Positions 41,184 through 50,186 of a stretch of DNA of 57,121 nucleotides are shown here, piece by piece. Source of the stretch: an uncultured Prevotella sp. (GTDB taxonomy: Bacteria; Bacteroidota; Bacteroidia; Bacteroidales; Bacteroidaceae); the NCBI GenBank assembly GCA_934120735.1, contig CAKOVA010000005.1:1-57121 (forward strand). The letters run 5' to 3'. Position 1 is the first letter of the stretch, and every line of letters starts with the position of its first letter. A program made the translations under genes and the position numbers. The notes beneath the pieces are model-generated. The model had not been told where the DNA came from. It worked only from the letters and a program-made list of their open reading frames with translations, and ran no database searches.

Positions 41184-41233
41184 TGCGAGTGTCAGGGACT
41201 CGAACCCTACCGTCTGCCTATCAGATAACACCC
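41184..41233 (-). ncRNA. tRNA-like element 3 (miniature)
   Basis: On the minus strand GGGTGT pairs with ACACTC (one G-T), a small D-like hairpin TCTG-ATAGG-CAGA follows, then a T arm TAGGG-TTCGAGT-CCCTG. The order is acceptor, D-like, T, acceptor with no anticodon arm, in about 50 bases. It begins 7 bases after the stop of the frameshifted 78-aa gene. Confidence 0.35.
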
Positions 41234-41240
41234 TAACTTT

Positions 41241-41476
41241 TTAGTGAACGTAATACGTAACTTTCAAGCCCCTGCGTAGCTTACATACGCATTTATCTTC
41301 GCCCGACCTGTACGCTCTTTCTATCTGCTTGTTTGCCTGTTCTATTCCTATCAGAAGTACGAGACCCGAAACACCGACCAACCTGTCTACCTTTATCCCT
41401 TCTTCCGTGTAACCGTAGACTTTAATCTTAAAGTCTCGGTTAATCTCTCTCTCGTGCTATATTTTAGTGTCTTCAT
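41241..41476 (-). pseudogene. Small conserved phage gene with one-base frameshift
   Basis: The start ATG at 41476 gives MKTLKYSTRE. The main frame, out of step by one base, then gives INRDFKIKVYGYTEEGIKV, RLVGVSGLVLLIGIEQANK and CVCKLRRGLKVTYYVH to the stop at 41241. The break lies near 41447 inside a GAGAGAGAGA run. Joining with a -1 step gives a 78-aa protein with TREEINRDF, which reads like related phage proteins. Without the shift only a 27-aa peptide is made. It may be inactivated, phase-variable or a sequence error. Function unknown; it lies near the start of the early operon. Confidence 0.65.
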
Positions 41477-41494
41477 AATGCGGCTTCCTTTCTT

Positions 41495-41653
41495 TTATGC
41501 TACGGTTATACATGCTTCGTATGCTTTTGCAGGTGAGTAACCCTCGAAATACTTTACATTCTCTTTTATGGCGTTTATAACCCATTCCTGTGCCATGTTT
41601 CTCTTCGTTGCGTAAGCAATTACTCTCTCTTCTAATGTCTTCTTTGTTTTCAT
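41495..41653 (-). CDS. First early gene: 52-aa protein
   Basis: The frame MKTKKTLEERVIAYATKRNM continues AQEWVINAIKENVKYFEGYS and ends YEACITVA, a soluble helical protein. It is the first open frame after the leftward early promoter (41739-41769), with a leader of about 85 bases. Similar small proteins follow early promoters in Bacteroidales phages. Its place next to the switch suggests an early regulator; function is unknown. Confidence 0.6.
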   Translation of the reverse strand: MKTKKTLEERVIAYATKRNMAQEWVINAIKENVKYFEGYSPAKAYEACITVA

Positions 41654-41675
41654 TTTTCAGTCCTTTTTTAAGTTT

Positions 41676-41691
41676 TACCCCTTTTAGGGTA
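41676..41691. promoter_or_regulatory. Palindromic operator candidate in the switch
   Basis: TACCC-CTTTTA-GGGTA is a 5-bp inverted repeat that touches the -33 element (41691-41694) of the rightward repressor promoter. It is a candidate site for one of the regulators. Confidence 0.4.
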
Positions 41692-41722
41692 TTGTATGTT
41701 TCAGAATTTATTTATATCTTTG
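41691..41722 (+). promoter_or_regulatory. Rightward (repressor) promoter
   Basis: ATTG at 41691-41694, 20 bases, TATCTTTG at 41715-41722: an excellent Bacteroidetes promoter reading toward the repressor at 41827, with a leader of about 100 bases. Its -7 element is the mirror image of the leftward promoter's -7 element. Confidence 0.75.
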
Positions 41723-41738
41723 TTTCAGAAATCTATTG

Positions 41739-41769
41739 CAAAGATAACAAGTATAATTGCTATAAACAA
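41739..41769 (-). promoter_or_regulatory. Leftward (early) promoter
   Basis: On the minus strand TTG (41769-41767), 20 bases, TATCTTTG (41746-41739) reads toward the early genes. The two -7 elements form an 8-bp inverted repeat 16 bases apart, so the promoters face each other and each transcript crosses the other promoter. Confidence 0.75.
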
Positions 41770-41787
41770 GAAAAGTAGCAAGAATGT

Positions 41788-41823
41788 TTGTTAATTTAGC
41801 TTATATTAACAATTAAAGTTGTT
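41788..41823. promoter_or_regulatory. Nested operator-like palindromes before the repressor gene
   Basis: TTGTTAA (41788-41794) pairs with TTAACAA (41806-41812), and AACAA-TTAAAG-TTGTT (41808-41823) overlaps it, ending 3 bases before the repressor ATG. They are good candidates for autoregulation by the adjacent HTH protein. Confidence 0.45.
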
Positions 41824-41826
41824 ATT

Positions 41827-42597
41827 ATGAATAAAAGCAACAACATTAAAACGGCTTTTGAGTTCTTACGAAGCGTAGGACTTGTTCATACTCAGAAAGA
41901 CTTGTCATTACGTATGAAGGCAAGTGAAGGAAATATATCCAAAGCTTTGAAGGGTGATCCGAAGGTATTAACAGATAAATTTATTAAGCGTTTCAATGAT
42001 GCATTTTACGACATCTTTAACCTTAATTGGTTAATCGATGGAGAAGGGGAGATGTTGAGCGAACATGCAGACATGTTAGGCGATAACACGCTGGCAAGGG
42101 CAAGATGCGAAAACGGCGCGCGCCCCGAAGTATCATCCGTCAAAGAAGCGAACATGATACCCTTCTTCGATGACATTTACTCCGTAGGTGGCGACAATGA
42201 GTTTCGAGCATCAGTAGACAATAACGGTTACAGCGTGGAAATGGTCAACACAGGGGATTGGTTTAAGTCAGCAACGGCAGCCATAAGACACATCGGAGAT
42301 AGTATGGTAGAATATCCAGCAGGCTCTATCTTGGCAGTCCGCAGGGTGGACGATATCAACCTACTGGTAAACGGCAAGGCATACGTCATAGAAACAACAG
42401 AATACCGTGTGACGAAGCTCATACGTGACGAGGGCGAATATCTTATGGCGTACTCCACAAACACTGCAACACATCCTGACGGCTCGCTCATCTACGCCCC
42501 CATGCGAATACCGAAAAGCTCCATAAGGCGTATAGACATCGTACTCGGTTGCGTGAACATAGAGCAAGGAACGCTCATTGAATTAAATACGAAATAA
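41827..42597 (+). CDS. CI-like repressor with S24 (LexA-type) peptidase domain
   Basis: This 256-aa protein has an N-terminal HTH (about 10-60, TQKDLSLRMKASEGNISKALKG) and a C-terminal S24 domain. The likely catalytic Ser is in HIGDSMVEYPAGSILAV and the Lys in YRVTKLIRDEG, so the Ser-Lys dyad needed for RecA-assisted self-cleavage appears intact. It should hold the lytic promoter silent in the lysogen and be inactivated on DNA damage. It lies directly downstream of the face-to-face promoters. Assignment is by domain architecture. Confidence 0.9.
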   Translation: MNKSNNIKTAFEFLRSVGLVHTQKDLSLRMKASEGNISKALKGDPKVLTDKFIKRFNDAFYDIFNLNWLIDGEGEMLSEHADMLGDNTLARARCENGARPEVSSVKEANMIPFFDDIYSVGGDNEFRASVDNNGYSVEMVNTGDWFKSATAAIRHIGDSMVEYPAGSILAVRRVDDINLLVNGKAYVIETTEYRVTKLIRDEGEYLMAYSTNTATHPDGSLIYAPMRIPKSSIRRIDIVLGCVNIEQGTLIELNTK

Positions 42598-42625
42598 GCC
42601 ACAATTAAAACAGACTAAATAGAGT

Positions 42626-43186
42626 ATGACAGGGAACGAAGTTAGAAAAGCTCTGCAAGCTAACCACATCAACCTCGCATGGCTGGCAAGACAGTTAGAC
42701 ATAACGCCACAGGCTTTATCGTCAAGGCTCAACGCACAGATATTCAAGCCTGGCTATCTCATGGAAATAACACAGATACTCGGAAAAGACATCTTCGGTA
42801 TCAAATCAGACCAGCAGCCAGTATTGAATATATCCGCTAATTCTACCGCAACCCTCAACGAAGATAATTACCCAGTCATCGAATACGTTTCCGTGCCTTA
42901 CTTCTCTGGGTGCATAGGTATCTATTACTTCGGGCATGACGCAGAGCCAAAATATAACGTTGGCGATACTATCTTCCTACGCCAAGCAGACAGCATCACA
43001 CTCGGACAAATTTACTTCGTCCGCACCAAGTCAGAACGATTTATCCGTGCCATACTTCCATCCACGAATGAAGATAATTACAGGCTCGTACCCCTTAACC
43101 AATCATACCCCGAGCAGGAAGTTAAGAAAAAAGACATATTACAGGCTTACAAAGTCTTTGGCGCAATCTCTCGTGAGCAAACATAA
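42626..43186 (+). CDS. Second repressor-like HTH protein with degenerate S24-like domain
   Basis: This 186-aa protein has an HTH (NEVRKALQANHINLAWLARQ, LDITPQALSSRLNA) and a C-terminal beta domain that follows the S24 layout (FSGCIGIYYFGHDAEPKYNV, VGDTIFLRQADS, QIYFVRTKSERFIRAI). The usual GDSM Ser and the Lys of the dyad are not at their places (GHDAEP, RFIRAI). It is therefore probably non-cleavable. It follows the first repressor by 28 bases. Possible roles are a Cro-like or co-repressor function. Confidence 0.65.
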   Translation: MTGNEVRKALQANHINLAWLARQLDITPQALSSRLNAQIFKPGYLMEITQILGKDIFGIKSDQQPVLNISANSTATLNEDNYPVIEYVSVPYFSGCIGIYYFGHDAEPKYNVGDTIFLRQADSITLGQIYFVRTKSERFIRAILPSTNEDNYRLVPLNQSYPEQEVKKKDILQAYKVFGAISREQT

Positions 43187-43254
43187 CTATACTCAGCAGT
43201 GCGCACAAATCATAGTTTATTAAGAGAAAAACGTAACGTTATAATATATAGAAA

Positions 43255-43698
43255 ATGAAAAAAATTGCAATCCTATTATTTGGAACAGTCCTTTTTGCAT
43301 CATGCGCAAAGACAGTAACACACCCGGGTTTTGAAGTAACAACTTTTGTAGATTACTCGTTATTCAGAAACAATGGCATCGAGGTGACAGACGGAAAAGT
43401 ACCTGACGGATGTACTCCTATCGGTCAGATAACAGAGATTATCCAAAATTCTCGCACTTACACAGCGGAGAAAGTTACCGAAAAGCGTAATAAGTATGAT
43501 GATGACATGATAATACCACGAAGTAAAACAATCATTAAATCTGATGGAAGTGCTGAACTTGATACAAAGTTAATGGCTTATCGTTTAGCCCAAATCGTTA
43601 AAGATAATGGAGGAAAAGGTATTGCTAAATTATTGGTTACAATACAAGATGCCGATACCCGCCCAATATTCTTAATATCTGGTATTATATATAAATAA
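43255..43698 (+). CDS. Prophage lipoprotein, possible lysogenic conversion gene
   Basis: This 147-aa protein has a lipoprotein signal (MKKIAILLFGTVLFASC, lipobox FASC with Cys17). The mature part includes FEVTTFVDYSLFRNNGIEV and GCTPIGQITEI. It is encoded in the repressor direction at the edge next to attR, so it is likely expressed from the prophage rather than in lysis. Genes in this place often act in superinfection exclusion or change the host surface. No family recognised; role is inference. Confidence 0.65.
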   Translation: MKKIAILLFGTVLFASCAKTVTHPGFEVTTFVDYSLFRNNGIEVTDGKVPDGCTPIGQITEIIQNSRTYTAEKVTEKRNKYDDDMIIPRSKTIIKSDGSAELDTKLMAYRLAQIVKDNGGKGIAKLLVTIQDADTRPIFLISGIIYK

Positions 43699-43817
43699 TC
43701 ATGCCTTTCAACAGGCAAAAAAAAACAATACTCCCTCGCAATAAAACGAATATAAAGGCAAAAACGCAATCACTGTAATTCACTATCTTTCAGAAAGTAG
43801 CATTATTTTACTCGAAT

Positions 43818-43863
43818 AGCCTTCTAAGCTGTGGGTCTTGGGTTCGAACCCCAACGGAATCAC
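43818..43863 (+). other. attR, right copy of the 46-bp attachment core
   Basis: It is identical to 28-73: anticodon arm to one base past the end of tRNA-Arg(UCU), without the D arm and acceptor 5' strand. It is therefore a truncated tRNA fragment, not a functional gene. Host sequence follows. Confidence 0.93.
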
Positions 43864-43953
43864 CTGAGGTTCAATGCGTTACATCCTACGCTAATAAGCC
43901 AATTTTTTCAATTTTCTTTAGAGTTCAGCACCTGAATGAACATCCAGCAAGAT

Positions 43954-44883
43954 TTAATCTTTTATTTCTTTCTTGTCACGATGCATACCGTGTGCAATGG
44001 TTGCGTAAAGCCCTAATTTGTAACATTTGTAGATGAAGAGAGAAGGATGGGTACCAAGCAGATTGGTTTTCATCTTTGTTTGTGCGGCATGAAAGAGCCA
44101 CCGAAGGAGTGGGGCCAGTCCCAAAAGACGAAGTTTGTGATAAGCATTCAAAACTTTCGAATAGCCTTTCAGTTCTTCGTGGTATAAGTTGAGCGTGTAC
44201 ATGGCTTCCTCCGTTTTTGACAGGAAGCTGATGTTTGATTCAAACTGTTGAAAACCAACAGGATTGTCAATGTGGTAAATGTTGATGCCGGCTGCCTCCA
44301 AAGACCTGCCAAACAGCACGTCTTCATAGCCATAGGTTTGTATTCGGTCATCAAAAGGAAGAGCCTCCATCACCGATTTGGCCACCAGGAAGTTGGACGT
44401 GTTAAACTGTTGATAGGGTGACTTGTTGCGCTCTGCTGCCGAATGTGAATCCTCAGCCGCAGCTTCATAACGATATTTCAACGTTCCATCGGCAGGTTTC
44501 ATCGGGCGTTGCACGCAGTTGCCGCCATAGATGACCATTGCCTGTCGGTCGGCTTGAAGATATTGCAGAATGAAATCGTCTCTCGTGATTTTCATGTCAC
44601 TGTCCAGGAACAGCAGCCAGTGATGGCGCGCCATGACAGTAAGTATATTTCGAATTTTAGCACGTCCTACATTGATGTTCCTACTGATGAACCTACAGTT
44701 GTCCAACGCATTGATTTCAGTAGCTTGCAGTTTGGTTTCTGGGCGCGTGGAGCCATCATCTACCACAATGATTTCATAGTGTAGTTTGGGTATGTTCGCA
44801 GCTTGACAAGCCAGTGCTTTGACCTAATCTACGCAACAATCGTTGTTGGTAGGGATTAGGATGGATAGCTCGCTGCGATTCAT
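43954..44883 (-). pseudogene. Family 2 glycosyltransferase interrupted by an amber codon
   Basis: The frame starts MNRSELSILIPTNNDCCVD at 44883, then has TAG at 44826-44824 (codon 20), and resumes VKALACQAANIPK, with YEIIVVDDGS. After it come RNIAVGRAKIRN-like NINVGRAKIRNIL, WLLFLDSDM with a DxD-type motif, GYEDVLFGRSLEAAG and a hydrophobic tail. The family would transfer sugars to surface glycans. Apart from the stop the gene is complete (309 codons). A downstream start (GTG at 44766) lacks the N-terminal Rossmann-like strand. It is the first host gene after attR. TAG could be a recent mutation or sequence error. Confidence 0.85.
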
Positions 44884-44935
44884 GGTTGTCTGAAATAATG
44901 GGAATGATATCGTTTGAGATGAGTTCAGTTGGTTG

Positions 44936-47767
44936 TTACGACTGATCAGCTTTAAGGTACTGCCCCGTAAGACTTGCCTCACAGTTGACTACCTCTTCAG
45001 GTGTGCCTGCAACAACCAATGAGCCGCCCTTGTCACCCCCGTCCGGACCAAGGTCGATGACGTAATCGGCATAGTTGATGACATCCAGATTGTGTTCGAT
45101 GACGATGATGGAGTGTCCTCGTTCTATCAATGCATCGAATGCCGAGAGCAAACGTTTGATGTCCAGATAATGTAGTCCGGTGGTGGGTTCGTCAAAGATA
45201 AATAAGGTAGGTTCTTGCTTCTCGCGTCCAATGAAGTAAGCCAGTTTTACGCGTTGGTTTTCACCACCCGAAAGCGTAGATGAGCTTTGTCCCAACTTGA
45301 TGTATCCCAATCCGACGTCATCCAACGGTTGCAATCGGTTGACCACCGTTTTCTCATTCAAGCGATTGAAGAACTCAAGTGCCTCTGTAACCGTCATGTT
45401 CAGCACGTCATTGATGTTTTTTCCATCTACCCGCACATCCAGTATGTCCTTTTTGAATCGTTGACCATGGCACGCTTCACATTCCAATTCGAGGTCGGCC
45501 ATAAACTGCATCTCAACGGTGATGGTTCCTGCGCCCTTACATTCTTCGCATCTGCCGCCTTCGGTGTTGAAGGAGAAGTATTGAGGTGAGAAGCCCATTT
45601 GCTTGGCAAGCGGTTGTTCGGCAAACAATTGTCTGATGGCATCGTAGGCCTTGACGTAGGTTGCCGCATTGCTGCGCGTGCTCTTTCCTATAGGATTTTG
45701 GTCGACAAACTCTACATGCTCGATGTGTTTCCAGTCGCCTTCCAGCGAAATATATTCGCCAGGCTGATCGGCTACCTCATTCAAATGTCGCTTTAAGGCG
45801 GGGTAGAGAATGCCCTTCACCAAGGTTGACTTACCCGATCCGCTAACGCCAGTCACAACATCCAGCACGTTCAGCGGGAACTTTACATCAATTCCCTTCA
45901 AGTTGTTTTGTCTGGCACCTTTCAGTTCGATGGCCATGTTCCATGACCTTCGAGAACTGGGTTTGTCGATTGTTTCTTTTCCTGTGAGGTATTGAATGGT
46001 GTGAGAGCGAGAGAATTGTTTGGCAAATTGCTCCTTGTTGCGGTCAATATCTTTGATGGATCCATTGAAAACAATCTCTCCACCCAATCTACCCGCATTG
46101 GGACCTACGTCTATCAGGGTGTCTGCAGCTTGCATGATTTCCTTGTCATGCTCCACCACGATGACGGTATTGCCCAATGCTTGTAGCTTTTTTAGCACAC
46201 CGATCAATCGTTTTGTATCGCGACTATGCAGGCCAATGCTGGGTTCGTCCAGGATATAAAGTGATCCCACCAAGGAACTTCCAAGCGATGTGGTGAGGTT
46301 GATGCGCTGACTCTCACCGCCACTCAACGTGTTGGATTGGCGGTTGAGAGTGAGGTAGCCCAGTCCCACGTCAATGAGAAACTGCAATCGGTTGTTGATT
46401 TCGGTGAGCAATCGTTTGCCAATCTCTGCATCGTGATCGTCCAAAGCAAGTTGTTTGAACCACGCATGGAGGTTGGAGATGGACATTTCTACCAGGTCAG
46501 TGATGCTCATGCCGTTGATTTTCACCCAACTGGCCTCTCTCTTCAGGCGTGTGCCATGGCAGGTTGGGCAGGTGGTTCTGCCCCGATAGCGACTCATCAT
46601 CACACGGTATTGAATCTTGTATTGATTCTCTTTCACCATTTGGAAAAAGGCGTCAATGCTCACTCGGTCACGCCCGTCTTCGTGCATGTCGGATGGTAAG
46701 CCATGCCACAGCATGTCTTTCTCTTTTCTTGTCAACTCCAGGTAGGGCTTGAATATCGGGAAATTGTCTCGTTTCGCGCGTCGACAGAACTCATCTTTCC
46801 ACTGGCCCATCTTTTCGCCGTGCCAACATTGTACACAACCATCGTAGACGCTGAGGGTAGAGTTGGGAATGACCAGTTTTTCATCAATGCCAATGATGCT
46901 ACCAAACCCTTCACAAGTGGGGCATGCTCCCAAAGGAGAATTGAATGAAAACATGTTGTCATTGGGCTCCTCGAAGGTCATACCGTCAGCTTCATAACGC
47001 ATGGAAAACTCATAAGTAATGTTGGAGGGGAAGAACACCAATTGGCATTCGCCACGTCCTTCGTAGAAGGCAGTCTCTGCAGAGTCTATCAATCGGGAGA
47101 TGACATCCTTGGCGTCGTCAACAGATAGGCGGTCAATCAACAGGAAAATCTCGTCAATCTTTGCTTTTTCCAACGCATCTTTGTCCGCCAGAAAGTCGTC
47201 TATCCGCACGAAATCGTTCTTGAACCATAGACGAGTGTAGCCCTCCTGGATTTCCATTTCAAGTTGTTTTTCCAGCGTTCTACCTTCAATCAGGTGCAAT
47301 GGAGCCAGGATGGCAAACTTGGTTCCTTTAGAATATTGTTGCGTACAGTTGACGATGTCGTCAGTTGAATGCTTCTTTACCTCTTCGCCACTGGTGGGGG
47401 AGTATGTCTTGCCAATGCGTGCATATAGCAAACGTAGATATTCGTATATTTCGGTTGACGTGCCAACTGTGCTTCGAGGATTGCGAGAAATCACTTTCTG
47501 TTCAATGGCTATGGCTGGTGGCAGTCCCTTGATGAAGTCACATTCGGGTTTGCTCATGCGCCCCAAGAACTGTCTTGCATAGGAGGAAAGTGATTCTACA
47601 TAGCGACGTTGGCCTTCGGCATATAATGTGTCGAAGGCCAAGGATGATTTGCCGGAACCCGATAGGCCGGCTATAACAATAAATTGATTTCGGGGAATAT
47701 TGATGCTGATGTTCTTCAGATTGTTGACACGGGCACCTTTTATTTCAATATATTCGTTCATTATCAT
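44936..47767 (-). CDS. uvrA: Excinuclease ABC subunit A
   Basis: This 943-aa DNA repair ATPase recognises lesions with UvrB in nucleotide excision repair. It has two ABC modules: Walker [13 protein letters not shown] (34-45) and [11 protein letters not shown], and signatures LSGGESQRI and LSGGENQRV. Zinc-binding Cys pairs are [25 protein letters not shown] and CEACHGQRF. The insertion [19 protein letters not shown] is the usual UvrA sequence. The start overlaps the rho stop by ATGA; the Met at 47761 (MNEYIEIKG) is the more likely. It lies downstream of rho in one unit. Confidence 0.97.
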   Translation of the reverse strand: MIMNEYIEIKGARVNNLKNISINIPRNQFIVIAGLSGSGKSSLAFDTLYAEGQRRYVESLSSYARQFLGRMSKPECDFIKGLPPAIAIEQKVISRNPRSTVGTSTEIYEYLRLLYARIGKTYSPTSGEEVKKHSTDDIVNCTQQYSKGTKFAILAPLHLIEGRTLEKQLEMEIQEGYTRLWFKNDFVRIDDFLADKDALEKAKIDEIFLLIDRLSVDDAKDVISRLIDSAETAFYEGRGECQLVFFPSNITYEFSMRYEADGMTFEEPNDNMFSFNSPLGACPTCEGFGSIIGIDEKLVIPNSTLSVYDGCVQCWHGEKMGQWKDEFCRRAKRDNFPIFKPYLELTRKEKDMLWHGLPSDMHEDGRDRVSIDAFFQMVKENQYKIQYRVMMSRYRGRTTCPTCHGTRLKREASWVKINGMSITDLVEMSISNLHAWFKQLALDDHDAEIGKRLLTEINNRLQFLIDVGLGYLTLNRQSNTLSGGESQRINLTTSLGSSLVGSLYILDEPSIGLHSRDTKRLIGVLKKLQALGNTVIVVEHDKEIMQAADTLIDVGPNAGRLGGEIVFNGSIKDIDRNKEQFAKQFSRSHTIQYLTGKETIDKPSSRRSWNMAIELKGARQNNLKGIDVKFPLNVLDVVTGVSGSGKSTLVKGILYPALKRHLNEVADQPGEYISLEGDWKHIEHVEFVDQNPIGKSTRSNAATYVKAYDAIRQLFAEQPLAKQMGFSPQYFSFNTEGGRCEECKGAGTITVEMQFMADLELECEACHGQRFKKDILDVRVDGKNINDVLNMTVTEALEFFNRLNEKTVVNRLQPLDDVGLGYIKLGQSSSTLSGGENQRVKLAYFIGREKQEPTLFIFDEPTTGLHYLDIKRLLSAFDALIERGHSIIVIEHNLDVINYADYVIDLGPDGGDKGGSLVVAGTPEEVVNCEASLTGQYLKADQS

Positions 47768-49761
47768 GAGTTCATTGACATCAGGAACTCGTCATTGCTG
47801 TGGGTTCTTATCATTCTGTCATGAATTGAGTTCATTGCTTCAATTGGGTTCATGTCGGCAATATACTTGCGCAGAATCCACATCCTATCCAATGTGGTCT
47901 TGTCTTGTAGCAAGTCGTCACGACGGGTGCTCGATGCAACCAGGTTGACAGCCGGGAAGATGCGCTTGTTAGAAAGTGACCGATCTAATTGAAGTTCCAT
48001 GTTGCCGGTACCCTTGAACTCTTCGAAGATTACCTCATCCATCTTACTGCCCGTATCAATCAAGGCTGTAGCGATGATGGTGAGTGATCCACCACCTTCT
48101 ATATTGCGGGCTGCACCAAAGAATCGTTTCGGCTTTTGTAATGCGTTTGCGTCCACACCACCCGTCAATACCTTGCCTGATGCAGGGCTTACAGTATTGT
48201 AGGCGCGGGCCAAACGGGTAATGGAGTCAAGGAATATCACCACATCATGCCCACATTCAACCATCCGTTTGGCTTTCTCAAGCACGATTCCTGCAATCTT
48301 AACATGTCGTTCTGCAGGTTCATCGAACGTGGATGCGATGACCTCTGCATTCACAGTTCGCGCCATGTCGGTCACTTCCTCTGGCCGTTCGTCGATTAAA
48401 AGCATCATCAAATAAGCCTCGGGGTGGTTGGCAGCGATGGCATTGGCAATGTCTTTCATCAAGATGGTCTTACCGGTTTTGGGTTGTGCCACAATGAGTG
48501 CGCGCTGTCCTTTTCCGATAGGAGAGAAGAGGTCGACCACCCTTGTAGACAGATTGGTCGTTGCTTTGTCGCCACAGAGTGTGAATTTCTCTTCTGGGAA
48601 GAGCGGAGTGAGATGTTCAAATTGTATTCTGTCACGAATCTCATTTGGGTTTCTTCCGTTGATCTTGTCGATGTTGGTCAGTGGGAAGTACTTCTCTCCG
48701 TCATGTGGAGGGCGTACATGACATTGTACCACATCACCTGTCTTCAAGCCATACTTCTTGATTTGTGAGCTGGCCACGTACACATCGTCAGGGGAAGATA
48801 GGTAATTATAGTCGCTTGAACGCAGAAATCCATAGCCATCTGGCATGATTTCCAGGACACCATTTGCTTCAATAATGTCAGAAAAGTCGTATGCAGGCTG
48901 GTTGGAAGCGTTCGTGTTTACAGGCGTTTGGTATGAAGCCGATGGCATGACGGGCGTGGTTGGATTGTCAAACATGTCATAACTGGGTACGGCTCCTTGA
49001 TCCAAAATTGGCAAGTCTTGCACAACAATGAAATCAGTACCATCAGCAGGATCTCCTTCCCAAATACCTTCTGCGATGGCCTCGCGACGTTCTTGCTCGT
49101 TTTCGTTGTGCGCATTCACCTTCGCTTGTAAGCGTTCCAATAAGTTGGTCATACCAGATTCTTTATGAATTGTGTCTTCTGAGTTTGCCTCTGAAGCCTC
49201 TTCTTCCGCGTTCTCAGAATCTTTTTCATTCACCTCATCATGTTCTCCTGGTGAGAGTGAATCTTCGGTATCGTCGTTATCGTCTATCTCTTTCTTTTGC
49301 TTTTCCGTATCTTCACGGTTTTCTTCATTCTTGGCATCAATCATTGCAAGAAGTTCAAGCTCGCGTTTTGTCTTTCTTCCCCTATGCTTAGGAATGGCTG
49401 CAAGTTCTTCTTCAGGAGTCAATTCCTTCTCTTCTTTAGACGAAGTATCTTCTTTGGTCTTGTCGTCCTCTTTGAATAAGGAAGCAGGCTCGCTTGCTGG
49501 TTTTTTCTTTTTCAGGTCGAAGTTCTCACCTTCTTTCCCATTCACCGAGTACACTCTGTCAGTTTCACGTACCGGTATGCGAATACGACGTCGCTTGGTA
49601 CCTGTGGCGTTTTCATCTGTTTCTGACATTGCTTGTTTATCGAGTATTGAATATATGATTTCTTCTGGCGTATTGTTTTCGTCAATTTCGGCACCCAATT
49701 TTTGAGCGATATCCGACAATTCCTGGATATCTTTAGATGATAATTCGTCTTTGCTATACAT
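47764..49761 (-). CDS. rho: Transcription termination factor Rho with large acidic insertion
   Basis: This 665-aa protein is the ring-shaped RNA helicase of factor-dependent termination. An N-terminal Rho_N domain (about 5-45) is followed by a long disordered acidic region (about 45-295, rich in Glu, Asp, Lys, Asn), then the cold-shock RNA-binding domain ([31 protein letters not shown]). The ATPase has Walker A AQPKTGKT (425-432) and [15 protein letters not shown]. Bacteroidetes Rho proteins carry such insertions, which have been linked to condensate formation. The promoter -7 TATCTTTG is upstream. Termination function is standard; the insertion role is from family knowledge. Confidence 0.97.
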   Translation of the reverse strand: MYSKDELSSKDIQELSDIAQKLGAEIDENNTPEEIIYSILDKQAMSETDENATGTKRRRIRIPVRETDRVYSVNGKEGENFDLKKKKPASEPASLFKEDDKTKEDTSSKEEKELTPEEELAAIPKHRGRKTKRELELLAMIDAKNEENREDTEKQKKEIDDNDDTEDSLSPGEHDEVNEKDSENAEEEASEANSEDTIHKESGMTNLLERLQAKVNAHNENEQERREAIAEGIWEGDPADGTDFIVVQDLPILDQGAVPSYDMFDNPTTPVMPSASYQTPVNTNASNQPAYDFSDIIEANGVLEIMPDGYGFLRSSDYNYLSSPDDVYVASSQIKKYGLKTGDVVQCHVRPPHDGEKYFPLTNIDKINGRNPNEIRDRIQFEHLTPLFPEEKFTLCGDKATTNLSTRVVDLFSPIGKGQRALIVAQPKTGKTILMKDIANAIAANHPEAYLMMLLIDERPEEVTDMARTVNAEVIASTFDEPAERHVKIAGIVLEKAKRMVECGHDVVIFLDSITRLARAYNTVSPASGKVLTGGVDANALQKPKRFFGAARNIEGGGSLTIIATALIDTGSKMDEVIFEEFKGTGNMELQLDRSLSNKRIFPAVNLVASSTRRDDLLQDKTTLDRMWILRKYIADMNPIEAMNSIHDRMIRTHSNDEFLMSMNS

Positions 49762-49835
49762 TGTTGTATAATAAGTGTTGATAGAAATTTCTGCGTTTCA
49801 GAAGAGAAACGACTTAGTATGTTTTTATTTGCTTG

Positions 49836-49843
49836 CAAAGATA
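49836..49843 (-). promoter_or_regulatory. rho promoter (-7 element)
   Basis: The minus strand reads TATCTTTG, a perfect -7 element, about 75 bases before the rho ATG. No clear -33 TTG is at standard distance. The rest of the 425-base space between rho and nifJ holds only this element and the nifJ terminator. Confidence 0.55.
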
Positions 49844-50120
49844 CAAAAAAAGAATGCAGCATACGGACACCCAACAATACTTTTTGCCGCCTTTAAATTT
49901 TGTTAACAGATAGTGTGCCCGTAAGACTTCAATTAACTGGTTCTCATGCCAAATGAGCCTTAAATCTATACAGAAGTTTTGTTCGTTAGATATGTTTAAG
50001 TGCTGTATGCGATGAATTACGCCCCAAATTTTGCTGCACAAGATAGAATACACTCCTATATTCATATTCTTAGAAAGCCAGGAAATAATTCAATCACCCT
50101 CACTCCATCGTAAAATAAGA

Positions 50121-50160
50121 AAAAAAGAGGGGTATCATGTTGCTGATACTCCCTCTTTTC
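50121..50160. terminator. nifJ terminator, bidirectional shape
   Basis: gagggGTATCA-tgttgc-TGATACtccctc (50127-50155) forms a strong stem with one bulge. It is flanked by aaaaaa (50121-50126), which reads as T on the minus strand after nifJ, and by tttt on the plus strand. It lies about 30 bases after the nifJ stop. Confidence 0.85.
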
Positions 50161-50186
50161 TAAATATGATGAGCTATGTTTCTTAC

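Larger units (their letters stand above)
40723..41240. other. Gene-poor region with structured RNA candidates
   Basis: No convincing protein gene is visible: open frames here are short and lack family features. The region contains a hairpin CCTGTC/GACAGG at about 40881-40903 (plus strand) and two tRNA-like elements described separately (41025-41093 and 41184-41233). It lies inside the leftward early transcript. Confidence 0.5.
28..43863. mobile_element. Integrated siphovirus-like prophage, about 43.8 kb
   Basis: The element is bounded by a 46-bp exact direct repeat of tRNA-Arg sequence. It contains an integrase at the left end, a repressor/early switch at the right end, and replication, terminase, tail, head, fibre and lysis genes. 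Almost all lytic genes are on the minus strand; integrase, repressors and a lipoprotein are on plus. Both terminase subunits, capsid, portal, tape measure, holin and endolysin are open, so the structural set looks complete. A few small genes look frame-disrupted, so whether it can still be induced cannot be read from the sequence. Confidence 0.95.

Noticed and set aside
43702..43730. Hairpin GCCT-TTCAAC-AGGC after the lipoprotein as its terminator
   Set aside because: The stem is only 4 bp and is followed by A rather than T on the plus strand.
43818..43863. A second functional tRNA-Arg gene at the right end
   Set aside because: Only the anticodon-arm-to-3'-end part is present; D arm and acceptor 5' strand are missing, so it is attR.
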